A stretch of 10,808 nt of DNA from an uncultured Dorea sp. (GCA_910578865.1 CAJTRM010000053.1:1-10808); one strand, 5' to 3'. Numbered from the stretch's first letter, positions 1 through 6,768 are shown. A program made the numbers and translations. The notes: generated by a model from the sequence alone, not told the origin.

Positions 1-369
1 TGGCAGCCATGCGTATAACAGGCCTATCAGAGATTTCACAATCCCATAGCAAAGCAGCATGATTTCAGTTGTCAGGGCTGCATACAGAAGAGAAGACTTA
101 AAATCCGCATGGCAGATCAGAATCCCACATACCGTAAGAAGAGATACCATCACCACGAAGCCAGTCACCGTGCCAACTGAAAGGAAGCGGGTGACAATCA
201 CCGCACATACTCCAAACAGGAAATAAAATGGGAAGAAAAGTCTCTTTTTCAGGATTTTTGCCAGGAAATAAAACTGAAAGACCCCCTCAATGAGGCCTAT
301 AATATATATGTTGAAAAAATCTAAATACTCCACCATGTTACCTGCCCCCAGTATGTAAAAACTCTGCAT
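1..369 (-). CDS. Agr-type GHKL sensor histidine kinase, N-terminal membrane part (cut by window edge)
   Basis: The visible 123 codons (ATG at 369-367) encode an almost wholly hydrophobic protein with about four or five membrane segments broken by short basic turns such as AKILKKR. This is the usual sensor region of AgrC/GHKL-type kinases, which detect peptide signals at the membrane and phosphorylate a LytTR regulator. The kinase domain itself would lie beyond position 1 and is not seen, so the family call rests on the membrane topology and on the upstream LytTR regulator gene, transcribed in the same direction 139 bp away. An AAGGA lies 11 nt before the first ATG. An in-frame ATG at 336 preceded by GGGGGCAGG is an alternative start. 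Another multi-TM protein cannot be excluded. Confidence 0.66.
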   Translation of the reverse strand, partial: MQSFYILGAGNMVEYLDFFNIYIIGLIEGVFQFYFLAKILKKRLFFPFYFLFGVCAVIVTRFLSVGTVTGFVVMVSLLTVCGILICHADFKSSLLYAALTTEIMLLCYGIVKSLIGLLYAWLP

Positions 370-508
370 ATCTATACCGTTCCTTCACAAATATTCCGCA
401 ATCCCATGACAATTTCCTCCGACAATGAGGATTGCTCCTGCAGTCTGTACGCTTTCACACGAATTGCACAGAGTAAATACGCAATTCTAATTGAAACAAT
501 TACAGATC

Positions 509-1213
509 TCAGATATTCTTCATATATTGCAGAACAACGCCTGAGAACTCCTTGCTCCGCAGCCGTGATACGGGAATCTTTTTGCCATTATCCATACAGG
601 CAGTCCCGTTTTTATAGCCTTTTAAATGTTTCAGATTGATTAGATAGCTCCTGTGGCACCGGTAAAAATGCTTATCCAGCTTTGCTTCCAAATTTTCAAT
701 CCGTTCATAATAATCAACAACATCGCCGGAAGCCAGGTTCAGATATATTTTCCTGTCTATGACCTCACAGAAGACAATCTCATCCTTTGGGATGATGCGC
801 CCCTCATATCCCTTTTGCACCAGCAGGCTGTCTTCTCTGGCGTTCTGCATGGAAGCATAAAGGCGTTCCATGGTCTTTTCAAACTGTTTTTTATCCACCG
901 GCTTGACCAGATAATCGTAGGCCTGTACCTCAAAAGACTGGAATACCATCTCTTTCAGTATCGTAATAAAGACTAAAAAGCCCCGGAACTGATCCGCCCT
1001 CAGTTTCCTTGCCGTTTCCATACCATCCATGTCCTTCATCTGGATATCCAGAAACAGGATGTCGATCTGTCCATTGTATCTCAGCAGCTCTTCGCCGCTG
1101 GAAAACATACGGAGGCTGATCTCCCGGTTCTTTTTACGAAAGAAATCAGAAACAAGAGACCTTATATGATCAGACATATGTTTTTCATCATCACAGATTG
1201 CAATACGGATCAA
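509..1213 (-). CDS. LytTR-family response regulator (AgrA-like)
   Basis: This 234-residue protein has the standard AgrA layout. A receiver domain (about 1-120) shows the acidic pair D8-D9, phosphoacceptor D56 in LFLDIQM, T84 and the KP pair at K104. A LytTR DNA-binding domain (about 132-230) contains the hallmark FYRCHRSYLINL at 183-194. It is a cytoplasmic transcription factor phosphorylated by a membrane kinase, most likely the gene that follows on the same strand. The start is a TTG at 1213-1211, preceded by an AGGAGG seven bases upstream; no ATG gives an equally good site. A promoter and a LytTR-type direct repeat lie upstream, which suggests autoregulation. Full length for the family. 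The signal and the target genes are not shown by the window. Confidence 0.93.
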   Translation of the reverse strand: MIRIAICDDEKHMSDHIRSLVSDFFRKKNREISLRMFSSGEELLRYNGQIDILFLDIQMKDMDGMETARKLRADQFRGFLVFITILKEMVFQSFEVQAYDYLVKPVDKKQFEKTMERLYASMQNAREDSLLVQKGYEGRIIPKDEIVFCEVIDRKIYLNLASGDVVDYYERIENLEAKLDKHFYRCHRSYLINLKHLKGYKNGTACMDNGKKIPVSRLRSKEFSGVVLQYMKNI

Positions 1214-1240
1214 TGCGCCACCTCCTCGTCATGATATCGC

Positions 1241-1269
1241 CAGCAGCAAACGTTCATCTTTTGCTGCTG
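1241..1269 (-). promoter_or_regulatory. Stem-loop in the leader of the response-regulator mRNA
   Basis: CAGCAGCAAA (1241-1250) and TTTGCTGCTG (1260-1269) are perfect 10-base inverted repeats around a 9-base loop. In the minus-strand transcript starting near 1280 the hairpin forms right at the 5' end, about 20 nt before the AGGAGG. It has no U-run, so it is not a terminator. mRNA stabilisation or translational control are possible roles. Confidence 0.6.
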
Positions 1270-1286
1270 CCATAAACAGACATTTT

Positions 1287-1315
1287 ATTGTATCCTGTCT
1301 GAAATGTCAAAACAA
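1287..1315 (-). promoter_or_regulatory. Sigma-A promoter of the response-regulator operon
   Basis: On the minus strand, TTGTTT (1315-1310) and TACAAT (1292-1287) are separated by exactly 17 bp, giving a start near 1280 and a leader of about 66 nt. The weak -35 next to a LytTR-type repeat is what is expected of an activator-dependent promoter. Confidence 0.6.
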
Positions 1316-1320
1316 TTTGA

Positions 1321-1354
1321 TTGCTGTGAAATGTTTATCTGTTGCTGTGAAATG
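1321..1354 (-). promoter_or_regulatory. Candidate LytTR operator: 13-bp direct repeat, 21-bp period
   Basis: TTGCTGTGAAATG occurs perfectly at 1321-1333 and again at 1342-1354, start to start 21 bp. LytTR dimers such as AgrA bind two direct repeats spaced about 21 bp on one DNA face. The nearer copy ends only five bases upstream of the -35 hexamer of the promoter at 1287-1315, the position used by AgrA-type activators. A third partial copy (CATTTCAGA on the minus strand) lies inside the promoter spacer. The pair overlaps the last codons of the permease remnant. Confidence 0.62.
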
Positions 1355-1710
1355 CTGAATAAATATCTATCAATGACTCCATCGCCTTGATTCGCTTCAC
1401 AAGGGAAAGCCTTCCGGTATAACAGACCGCACAGACCAAGAATACCGACTGTACCAGAAACAGCGCAGCTGCAAACACCAGAACCTGGAACAGCGGAAAA
1501 TGGTAAGTGAGTTTCCCAAACAAACCAATCTGGTCAAATTCCCTGCTCAAGGCCAGGCTGCACACAATTCCCAGTGTCAGGGTCACAAGCAGCGCAATTC
1601 CCACATAGTACAAACACTCGAAGGGACAGCATCCGGGACAGCTGACGGCCGCTTATGCCAACGGACTGGAACACGCCGAATTTAGAACATTTTTTCTCAA
1701 CAAAAATCAC
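1335..1710 (-). pseudogene. Remnant of an FtsX-like ABC transporter permease, truncated and frameshifted
   Basis: The minus-strand translation from 1710 reads VEKKCSKFGVFQSVGISG and then RQLSRMLS, the cytoplasmic loop typical of MacB/FtsX-type permeases (a cognate of EFGxLxSIGMSxxQL). It then loses frame. Deleting one base of the GGG at 1623-1625 restores FECLYYVGIAL followed by two hydrophobic segments and a normal stop at 1335. Only the C-terminal part of a permease is present: an in-frame stop lies at 1719-1717, and nothing permease-like is seen further upstream. The intact C-terminal frame alone (92 residues from 1613) would lack most of the protein. Such permeases often sit beside peptide-sensing two-component systems, so this is probably a decayed neighbour. 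A sequencing error at the frameshift is possible but would not restore the missing 5' part. Confidence 0.68.
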
Positions 1711-1754
1711 TCCTACTTACCGCACCCATTACCACCTATCCATATTCTTCCCAT

Positions 1755-1799
1755 AAATAAAAAAACGCCGAAAACTTTAAAAATTTAAAGTTTCCGGCG
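1755..1799 (-). terminator. Rho-independent terminator downstream of the tRNA-Arg scar
   Basis: The arms 1766-1781 and 1784-1799 form a 16-bp stem with one mismatch (CGCCG end, A+T-rich tip). On the minus strand this is followed by seven Ts. It lies just past the tRNA 3' end and is probably the native terminator of the original tRNA-Arg gene. Confidence 0.85.
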
Positions 1800-1809
1800 A
1801 TGTCTTCAG

Positions 1810-1851
1810 CGTCGCTAAGAGGATTTGAACCTCCGGCCTACCGCTTAGGAG
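1810..1851 (-). other. Attachment-site scar: 3' part of tRNA-Arg(CCU)
   Basis: Read on the minus strand this is the 3' portion of a tRNA: anticodon loop CTCCTAA (1851-1845, anticodon CCU), anticodon-stem strand GCGGT, T-arm GGAGG-TTCAAAT-CCTCT (1834-1818), acceptor strand TAGCGAC (1817-1811) and discriminator G (1810). CCA is not encoded. The 5' half is absent: the bases before the loop (CTTTTAA) cannot pair with GCGGT, and no GTCGCTA acceptor strand lies upstream. Loss of identity exactly at the anticodon loop is the mark left when a tyrosine recombinase integrates into a tRNA and displaces the old 3' end. The native terminator lies on the left, so the chromosome is to the left and the element to the right. 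An intact tRNA-Arg(CCU) should exist at the other end. Confidence 0.85.
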
Positions 1852-1939
1852 TTAAAAGGGCTGTTTCCGTACAGATTCAGCGTAATCCTTGTGATATCTC
1901 CAAGTCCAATAAAATCAATACTTTTGAACCTTTTATTTC

Positions 1940-2008
1940 CACCTGAGAGCACCTACGTCCACCTCGAAGCGGTATGATTTTCGTAATCGTATTAGCAAAA
2001 TATTAGCA
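1940..2008. repeat. Helically phased short direct repeats next to the attachment site (possible integrase arm sites)
   Basis: CACCT occurs at 1940, 1950 and 1960, exactly 10 bp apart. TATTAGCA occurs at 1990-1997 and 2001-2008, 11 bp apart. Repeats phased to the DNA helix within 160 bp of an attachment core are what is expected of arm-type sites for a tyrosine recombinase or its excisionase. No protein-coding sequence was recognised between 1852 and 2095; this stretch appears to be purely attachment and regulatory DNA. Confidence 0.45.
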
Positions 2009-2026
2009 GTTTTTCAATAAATGTAC

Positions 2027-2049
2027 AAGTGAAACTTTTACGTTCACTT
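2027..2049. promoter_or_regulatory. Inverted repeat upstream of the first element gene (possible operator)
   Basis: AAGTGAA (2027-2033) and TTCACTT (2043-2049) form a perfect 7-bp dyad around 9 bases, 51 bp before the ATG of the winged-helix gene. It could be a binding site for that protein or another regulator. No convincing sigma-A promoter was found beside it. Confidence 0.35.
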
Positions 2050-2099
2050 TGCATTTTCGAACCTACCTGCTTATTTTGCCTTTTTGAAGGAGAAAAATT

Positions 2100-3257
2100 A
2101 TGCAATCATACCAGTTAGAAATTAAACAACTTGTGGACTATCCACGCTGCCGGATTTACCGGCAATTTATTCAGAACTTAATGGCAGATCGGAGCATTCG
2201 TACAAGCGGGGGTTCCGGTCTTTTTTATTATACAGTACTCTGCAACTATGCAAACTTCCGTACTTCTTACCTCCGCATAGATGGTATCGGCTATACGGTA
2301 TATCCCGGTGAGTGGATCTGCACCGTGAAAGAACTGTCCGCATGGTTCCGTACCCGTTTCCAGTGCCAGGCAGTCTCCATCCTGGACGAACTACAGAAAC
2401 GCCACCTTATCTCCTATCTTTTCCTCGACCGTGGAAAGGTGATCAAATACAAGATTCGTGACTGGAAAAAGCATAATACCGTACTGGACTACAACTGCCC
2501 CTGTCAAAAAGAGACCGGGTTTTTCTTCATGCCGGTTGTAGTTGCAACAGAACTGGTCAGCGCCGGCCGCTGCTCCGAAATGGATATCCTTCTGGATCTG
2601 TGGATGTCAGCCGTCTACAATGACAGCCAGGTGCAGGGTTCGGAGATCGGTCCGGTTGTCTATCTCCGCAACGGCACCGGCTCTCCTCTGGTAGCCTACA
2701 GTGAGATGGCTGTCCGCTGGGGCATCTCCAAAGCCACAACAGGGCGTGTGCTGAAAAAATTCGCTGATATGGACTATATCTCCTTAATGTCTTTCCCCGG
2801 AAGGGCAGGCAGCGTGATCTATCTGCACAGCTATCTTTCCACCATGTTCCAGATATCAGATGTTCTCGTTGACAAAGAAGAGGTTGCCATGGTCTTGAAA
2901 ATCAATGTCACCCTGCCGAAGGAAACAGAACCACAGGCAGATTCCGCTGTCACAGAGCACGAGGTATGCGTTTCAGAGGAATTGTCCAGCGTTTCAAAAT
3001 CTAACATGGAAGCAGTCATTACAAAAATGGCGCAAGTCCTTGATGCACAGGGGATTTCCTGTTTCCGGTGCCCCAAATCCGTATATAAGTTATATCCTTT
3101 ATCAGACGCCTGCAGGGAAGAGTATATATCCCACATACTGAAGGGGACTGTACGGTTTGGAATGACTGTATCCTGCGGGGAGGATAAGCCGGTCTACACC
3201 TTTGAACTGACGCTCTCTCCCACCGAAAAGGACAGAGAAGGAGGTGCCAGGGCATGA
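2100..3257 (+). CDS. Mobile-element DNA-binding protein with two winged-helix domains
   Basis: This 385-residue protein is not a family I can name with confidence. Two segments read as winged helix-turn-helix domains. Residues about 72-118 end in the wing RHLISYLFLDRGKVIKYKI. Residues about 195-245 contain SEMAVRWGISKATTGRVLKKFADMDYI, a clear recognition helix, and then a beta-wing. The C-terminal 120 residues are polar and look like a separate small domain. The start at 2100 has GAAGGAG seven bases upstream. It is the first gene inside the element after the attachment scar, and the next gene overlaps its stop codon, so the two are co-translated. Plausible roles are replication initiation for the excised element or transcriptional control of its transfer genes; the sequence does not decide between them. 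Confidence 0.72.
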   Translation: MQSYQLEIKQLVDYPRCRIYRQFIQNLMADRSIRTSGGSGLFYYTVLCNYANFRTSYLRIDGIGYTVYPGEWICTVKELSAWFRTRFQCQAVSILDELQKRHLISYLFLDRGKVIKYKIRDWKKHNTVLDYNCPCQKETGFFFMPVVVATELVSAGRCSEMDILLDLWMSAVYNDSQVQGSEIGPVVYLRNGTGSPLVAYSEMAVRWGISKATTGRVLKKFADMDYISLMSFPGRAGSVIYLHSYLSTMFQISDVLVDKEEVAMVLKINVTLPKETEPQADSAVTEHEVCVSEELSSVSKSNMEAVITKMAQVLDAQGISCFRCPKSVYKLYPLSDACREEYISHILKGTVRFGMTVSCGEDKPVYTFELTLSPTEKDREGGARA

Positions 3258-3802
3258 AAAAGAATCAGGAAGAAATGAACATTGCCGATAACCCGCTGTA
3301 CCATGATACCTGGAAGCTGCTGAAAAAATACAGGGATGTGGTGTGGAGCCTGGAGCTGTCCGTCCAGCAGGTGAGGAGCCGGTTTGAGATTGAGTATGGG
3401 AGTTCCATCGAGGACTTTCTGGAGTCTGTCTATGTGGCGGGGATAGATCTGTCAGACCGCAGCATCGAACACCATGCCAAATGTATCGAACGGAGCCACC
3501 GGATGCTGAAACTACTGGACACTTCCATTGACCTGCTCCGAACCAAACACAAGAATGGGGAGAATTATTACTGGCTGCTGTATTACTCTTTCCTCTCCCC
3601 ACAGCAGCTGCGAAACGTGGAAGAGATCATAGAGAAGCTGCGCCCCCATATCCGGGATATCAGCTTCCGTACTTATTACCGCAGGAGACGGGAGGCGATT
3701 GACGCACTCAGCTCTATCCTGTGGGGGTATACATCCAAAGACAGTATCGACATTCTGGAGAAGTTCTTTCCGAACGATAAGGATGCCGGAGAACAGGAAT
3801 GA
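3254..3802 (+). CDS. Hypothetical element protein, possibly sigma-region-4/ArpU-like
   Basis: This 182-residue, highly charged and helical protein starts at an ATG inside the stop region of the preceding gene (ATGA overlap), with AAGGAGGT upstream inside that gene, so translation is coupled. The N-terminal part (about 20-60) and the middle (65-100) look like helical bundles. Residues about 108-155 (LSPQQLRNVEEIIEKL, then ISFRTYYRRRREAIDALSSILWG) resemble the helix-turn-helix of sigma-region-4 or ArpU/RinA-type phage transcription activators, with a basic recognition helix. That resemblance is judged by eye only. The pairing with a winged-helix gene suggests a regulatory or replication module of the element. 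Confidence 0.68.
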   Translation: MKKNQEEMNIADNPLYHDTWKLLKKYRDVVWSLELSVQQVRSRFEIEYGSSIEDFLESVYVAGIDLSDRSIEHHAKCIERSHRMLKLLDTSIDLLRTKHKNGENYYWLLYYSFLSPQQLRNVEEIIEKLRPHIRDISFRTYYRRRREAIDALSSILWGYTSKDSIDILEKFFPNDKDAGEQE

Positions 3803-3850
3803 GCAGCTAAATGGTATTTACAGGCAATCAGGCCGGATTGGAGGAAATAT

Positions 3851-4375
3851 ATGATAACATTGACTGAGGATGAAAAAAGAATGGTATTCCAGCTGGAGGG
3901 CTGCCACAGGTATGATGCGATACAGGAAATTGCTATATTCTGCCGGTATACCCGTGACCATGATAAGAGGAATATTGCTGAAAATCTGTTAAAGAAACTC
4001 CGTGAACTTTCAGAGAATGACTGCAGGGAATTGATCTGTGACATTCAGAAAGACTATCACCTACCTTGGAAAGCGAGGACTGTCGGGGAGATGATTGCTG
4101 TGGCAAGACAGGAATCTGGTGCCCAAAAACTGGAAGGGCACGACATCATGGCACTTGAACGCTTTGACCCAGAGGTAAAGCATATGATCGTGTTTGATGT
4201 GCTTTCGAGCAAATCTCCCATAGGAGATAAGGGAGAGCGGATGCGTCTGTTTCTAACAGAATCCGGATATCAAAAGGCATTGGAGAGCCAAAGCAAGGCT
4301 TTCATCCAAATCCTGAACCATGCAGGAGTAATACAGGGGCATTTGCGGTATGACCGGACAGACAGGGATTTATGA
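3851..4375 (+). CDS. Hypothetical element protein, unrecognised
   Basis: This 174-residue soluble protein begins at an ATG with GGAGG six bases upstream, 48 bp after the previous gene and on the same strand, so it probably belongs to the same transcript. It has no membrane segment or signal peptide. The N-terminal 75 residues look helical and charged. A region around 105-150 (ALERFDPEVKHMIVFDVLS then GDKGERMRLFLTESGYQKALE) has mixed helix and strand. I recognise no catalytic motif. Its base composition matches the two genes before it rather than the A+T-rich cargo that follows, so I take it as part of the element backbone. Confidence 0.6.
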   Translation: MITLTEDEKRMVFQLEGCHRYDAIQEIAIFCRYTRDHDKRNIAENLLKKLRELSENDCRELICDIQKDYHLPWKARTVGEMIAVARQESGAQKLEGHDIMALERFDPEVKHMIVFDVLSSKSPIGDKGERMRLFLTESGYQKALESQSKAFIQILNHAGVIQGHLRYDRTDRDL

Positions 4376-4433
4376 GGTGAAATATATTGTGAAAATCCAT
4401 ATAACCAGACAGAATACAGATAAAGGAAATCCA

Positions 4434-4462
4434 TTGAACCATGCGGGATTTTGTGGTATTAT
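4434..4462 (+). promoter_or_regulatory. Sigma-A promoter for the Rpn-type nuclease gene
   Basis: TTGAAC (4434-4439) and TATTAT (4457-4462) are separated by 17 bp, with TGTGG just before the -10. Transcription would start near 4470, about 35 nt before the ATG at 4504. This places the nuclease gene in its own transcription unit. Confidence 0.55.
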
Positions 4463-4503
4463 AAATATGGGAAAATGTATGTATAAGGCAGGTGACATCA
4501 TTG

Positions 4504-5373
4504 ATGGAACATAATGCAAAAATTTCAGAAAACACACAGCAGGAATCCGTTCCTGTAATGAAACGTACTATTAAAGACAGCGTTTTTACAAATCTTTTTA
4601 AAGATAAAAAGTATTTGATACAGTTATATCAGGCTCTTCACCCAGATGATAAACAAACTACCGAAGATGACATAAAAGATATCACCATCAATAATGTTCT
4701 TGTTGATGATATCTATAATGATCTGGGATTTTCAGTAGGTAACCGGCTTTTGATACTGATTGAGGCTCAGGCCACATGGACAGTAAATATTTTGTTCCGT
4801 ATTCTTATGTATCTTGTACAGACATATCGGGAATATTTTAGAGTAACAGAGCAGGATATTTATAACAGCACAAAATTGAAAATGCCAAAGCCTGAATTAT
4901 ATATCATATATACGGGAAACAGGAAAGAACGGCCTGAAGAAATATCTTTTTCAGAAGAGTTTTTTGGTGGAGAAGAGATTTGCATAGACGCGAGAGCTAA
5001 GGTTATTTATGATGGAAAAGAAGGTGATATTATCCATCAGTATGTGGCATTTACCAAAGTATGTCAGGAGCAGGCATCAATCCATGGGAGAACCAGAAAG
5101 GCTATACAGGAAGCAATCCGCATCTGCAAAGACAGGAATGTGCTGAAGGAATATCTCGAAAGCAAAGAAAAGGAGGTTGTCAATATGATGATGGAGTTAT
5201 ATGATCAGGAAGAAGTGATGCGCTCTTATGTCAAAAGCAAAGAGCATGATACAAAAGTTGAAACAGCGAAACGATATTTGTCGTTGGGAAAATTATCCTT
5301 TGAAGAAATTGCGATTGGTTCTGGTCTGTCTATAGAAGAGGTTGAAGAACTGGCTGGCATGCAACTGGCATAA
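4504..5373 (+). CDS. Rpn-family PD-(D/E)XK recombination-promoting nuclease / putative transposase
   Basis: This 290-residue protein has the layout of Rpn-type PD-(D/E)XK proteins: an N-terminal KDSVFTNLFKDKKYLIQLYQAL (about 24-45), a core with D73 in YNDLGF and E87-x-Q89 in LILIEAQA, and a C-terminal tail with AKRYLSLGKLSFEEIAIGSGLSIEEVEEL, a small helix-turn-helix-like motif common in this family. Characterised Rpn proteins are Ca/Mg-dependent DNA endonucleases that stimulate RecA-independent recombination, and some act in phage defence. ATG at 4504 is preferred, with AGGTG nine bases upstream; an in-frame GTG at 4492 is possible but has a poorer site. The EAQ triad differs from the common EHQ and is worth noting. 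The gene marks the start of the A+T-rich cargo. Confidence 0.82.
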   Translation: MEHNAKISENTQQESVPVMKRTIKDSVFTNLFKDKKYLIQLYQALHPDDKQTTEDDIKDITINNVLVDDIYNDLGFSVGNRLLILIEAQATWTVNILFRILMYLVQTYREYFRVTEQDIYNSTKLKMPKPELYIIYTGNRKERPEEISFSEEFFGGEEICIDARAKVIYDGKEGDIIHQYVAFTKVCQEQASIHGRTRKAIQEAIRICKDRNVLKEYLESKEKEVVNMMMELYDQEEVMRSYVKSKEHDTKVETAKRYLSLGKLSFEEIAIGSGLSIEEVEELAGMQLA

Positions 5374-5400
5374 TTATATAAAAAACTATTTTTCTAAAAT

Positions 5401-5560
5401 AAAAGCAGGATATCTAACATACGATTCTTTCTGCACTTTGGGTATTCGTATATTCTCCGAATTTGCTCTAAGTCACCCAATCGACTTAGCAAAGCCAAAT
5501 GAGAATGACGAAATTACCCAAACATCAGAAAGAACCTAATATACAAAGTATCCTGCTTTT
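5401..5560. repeat. 160-nt imperfect inverted repeat (giant hairpin, MITE-like) between convergent genes
   Basis: Two 74- to 78-base arms are related as imperfect inverted copies around an 8-base loop (5475-5482). Paired blocks, left with right: 5401-5412 with 5549-5560 (12 perfect bp, AAAAGCAGGATA), 5425-5433 with 5526-5534, 5437-5444 with 5515-5522, and 5468-5474 with 5483-5489. Registers agree to within 4 nt along the full length, so this is one structure. It lies 27 bp after the nuclease gene stop and 27 bp before the end of the convergent SLATT gene. Candidates are a miniature inverted-repeat element, a structured RNA or a bidirectional terminator; both ends of the stem run into T-rich DNA. 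I see no coding function. Confidence 0.8.
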
Positions 5561-5587
5561 GTTCTAAACAAAAATTTTTATTCATCT

Positions 5588-6115
5588 TTATTCCCAAAGA
5601 TTCAACTCTTCATCTGTATAGTTCTCTTCTCCATTTTTAATACCTGTTTGAGCCTTGTTATAATCATTTTGATTGGTAGAAAATTGGGAACCTATTTCAT
5701 TAGCTTGACTTATCTCACTACGAATTTCTTCAGCCTTTTCTAAAATTTCTTGATTAGATAATGCTCCATCTTTTATAAAGTTTAAAATAAGGTTAATTTT
5801 TTTACTAATTCTCAAATACATATCCGCTACTTTTGCATTACCCTGCGCTTGATTTTCAAAATCACCTATTTTTTGCACACTCGCCAAAATAGTAGCCAAA
5901 ATAGTGAAAATCAGTGCAATTAGCTCGGCTGCTTTACTGCCTTCACCAAAAACTACTGCAAATAAAGTTGTTCCCGTAATTGCATTTAGAATTATTTGAA
6001 TGATTGATATCCATTTATAATATTCACGTTTTCTATCTGCAGCATTATAGTGTTTTTTCTTCTCATAAATTGTATCTGTTTTGAATTGTTTCAATTGTTT
6101 GATTACATTTTCCAT
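5588..6115 (-). CDS. SLATT-domain two-TM membrane effector (CBASS effector)
   Basis: This 175-residue protein has an N-terminal amphipathic, lysine-rich stretch (1-34), two membrane segments (about 35-57 and 62-81) and a C-terminal helical cytoplasmic region. That is the SLATT architecture (SMODS and SLOG-associating 2TM), which comparative genomics assigns as membrane-damaging effectors gated by a cyclic nucleotide. It is the last gene of the CD-NTase operon and overlaps the E2 gene by 13 bp, with GAGAGG seven bases before its ATG. By established CBASS logic it should oligomerise or open when it senses the CD-NTase product and kill or arrest the infected cell. The polar tail (about 140-175) is probably disordered. 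The SLATT subtype is not determined. Confidence 0.8.
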   Translation of the reverse strand: MENVIKQLKQFKTDTIYEKKKHYNAADRKREYYKWISIIQIILNAITGTTLFAVVFGEGSKAAELIALIFTILATILASVQKIGDFENQAQGNAKVADMYLRISKKINLILNFIKDGALSNQEILEKAEEIRSEISQANEIGSQFSTNQNDYNKAQTGIKNGEENYTDEELNLWE

Positions 6116-6768
6116 TTTTCTGCCTCTCTTTCAAAAACTTTTTCTATCTCTAATAAAATTAATATAAACTCGTCTTGCAATTTAGCATCCATTACTTTTC
6201 TCAATACATTGCCATGACAATTTCTTATTTTTTCTCCACTGCCACACGGACATAACAGATGCCCTCTGTAAGGAAATCTAATTACAAATATCATTATATC
6301 AAAAACCTGTTTCCAGTCATTTACTCCAAACAAATCTTTTAGATACTCTAAATCTCCCATTGTGCCATGAGACCGTTCTCCATATGGATATATACCGTAC
6401 TCTTTATAAAACCGATATGTATATAGATATGGTAAAATATACTTTTCTATAAAAGAACATATATTTGTATCTTGAGAAAAAAACATTTTTAATTCAAGAT
6501 TAGATGCTAAACAGAGTTTCTTATCTTCATAGCGATGCGGATAATCTTCATCTATATAATTTGATAACTCTTTTACTGTTGGAAGTGCCAAGGGAAAATC
6601 CCCTGGCACTTCAATTTCTAAATTAAATTTTCCAGTCATTCGAACATCATTATAAACATGATCCAAGACAAGATCACCTAAGAATACATAAGAATCTTCA
6701 CGATTAACCATTTCAAGCGCTGGATATTTTTCACTTATACACTCAATATCTTTGTGTTGAAGACTCAT
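6103..6768 (-). CDS. Stand-alone E2-like ubiquitin-conjugating protein with C-terminal SEC-C motif (single-E2 CBASS Cap2-like)
   Basis: Residues about 20-150 read as a prokaryotic E2 (UBC) fold: a strand ending in TGKFNLEIEVPGDFP, then HRYEDKKLCLASN with H78 and likely catalytic C86, then the YPYGERSHG stretch (127-135) seen in CBASS E2 proteins. Residues 173-185 form a SEC-C motif, CPCGSGEKIRNCH, with zinc ligands C173, C175, C184 and H185. In single-E2 CBASS the E2 acts on the C-terminus of the CD-NTase and activates it by a ubiquitin-like conjugation. No E1 or JAB protease gene lies in this operon. The start at 6768 uses a GGAGG inside the last codons of the CD-NTase gene (gap of 3 bp), so translation is tightly coupled. 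Confidence 0.83.
   Translation of the reverse strand: MSLQHKDIECISEKYPALEMVNREDSYVFLGDLVLDHVYNDVRMTGKFNLEIEVPGDFPLALPTVKELSNYIDEDYPHRYEDKKLCLASNLELKMFFSQDTNICSFIEKYILPYLYTYRFYKEYGIYPYGERSHGTMGDLEYLKDLFGVNDWKQVFDIMIFVIRFPYRGHLLCPCGSGEKIRNCHGNVLRKVMDAKLQDEFILILLEIEKVFEREAEKWKM

Noticed and set aside
1714..1754. Short minus-strand frame reading MGRIWIGGNGCGK with a Walker-A-like end
   Set aside because: It resembles an ABC ATPase P-loop next to the permease remnant, which is tempting as a collapsed transporter. However, it is 13 codons long, directly follows the terminator T-run, and could easily be chance.
2557..3602. Several long minus-strand reading frames opposite the element genes
   Set aside because: They are shadows of the GC-richer plus-strand genes: no ribosome sites, low-complexity proline/serine/arginine-rich translations and no family resemblance.
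4492..4503. GTG start of the Rpn-type nuclease
   Set aside because: The ATG at 4504 is better spaced from AGGTG (4491-4495 region), while the GTG would use that sequence as its own codon.
5342..5539. Small 65-codon plus-strand reading frame
   Set aside because: It starts inside the end of the Rpn gene, lacks a ribosome site of its own and runs through the inverted repeat, whose structure explains the sequence.
5401..5560. Retron msr-msd or integron attC site
   Set aside because: The long hairpin resembles an msd or an attC, but there is no reverse transcriptase or integron integrase in the window, and the RYYYAAC/GTTRRRY core boxes of attC are absent.
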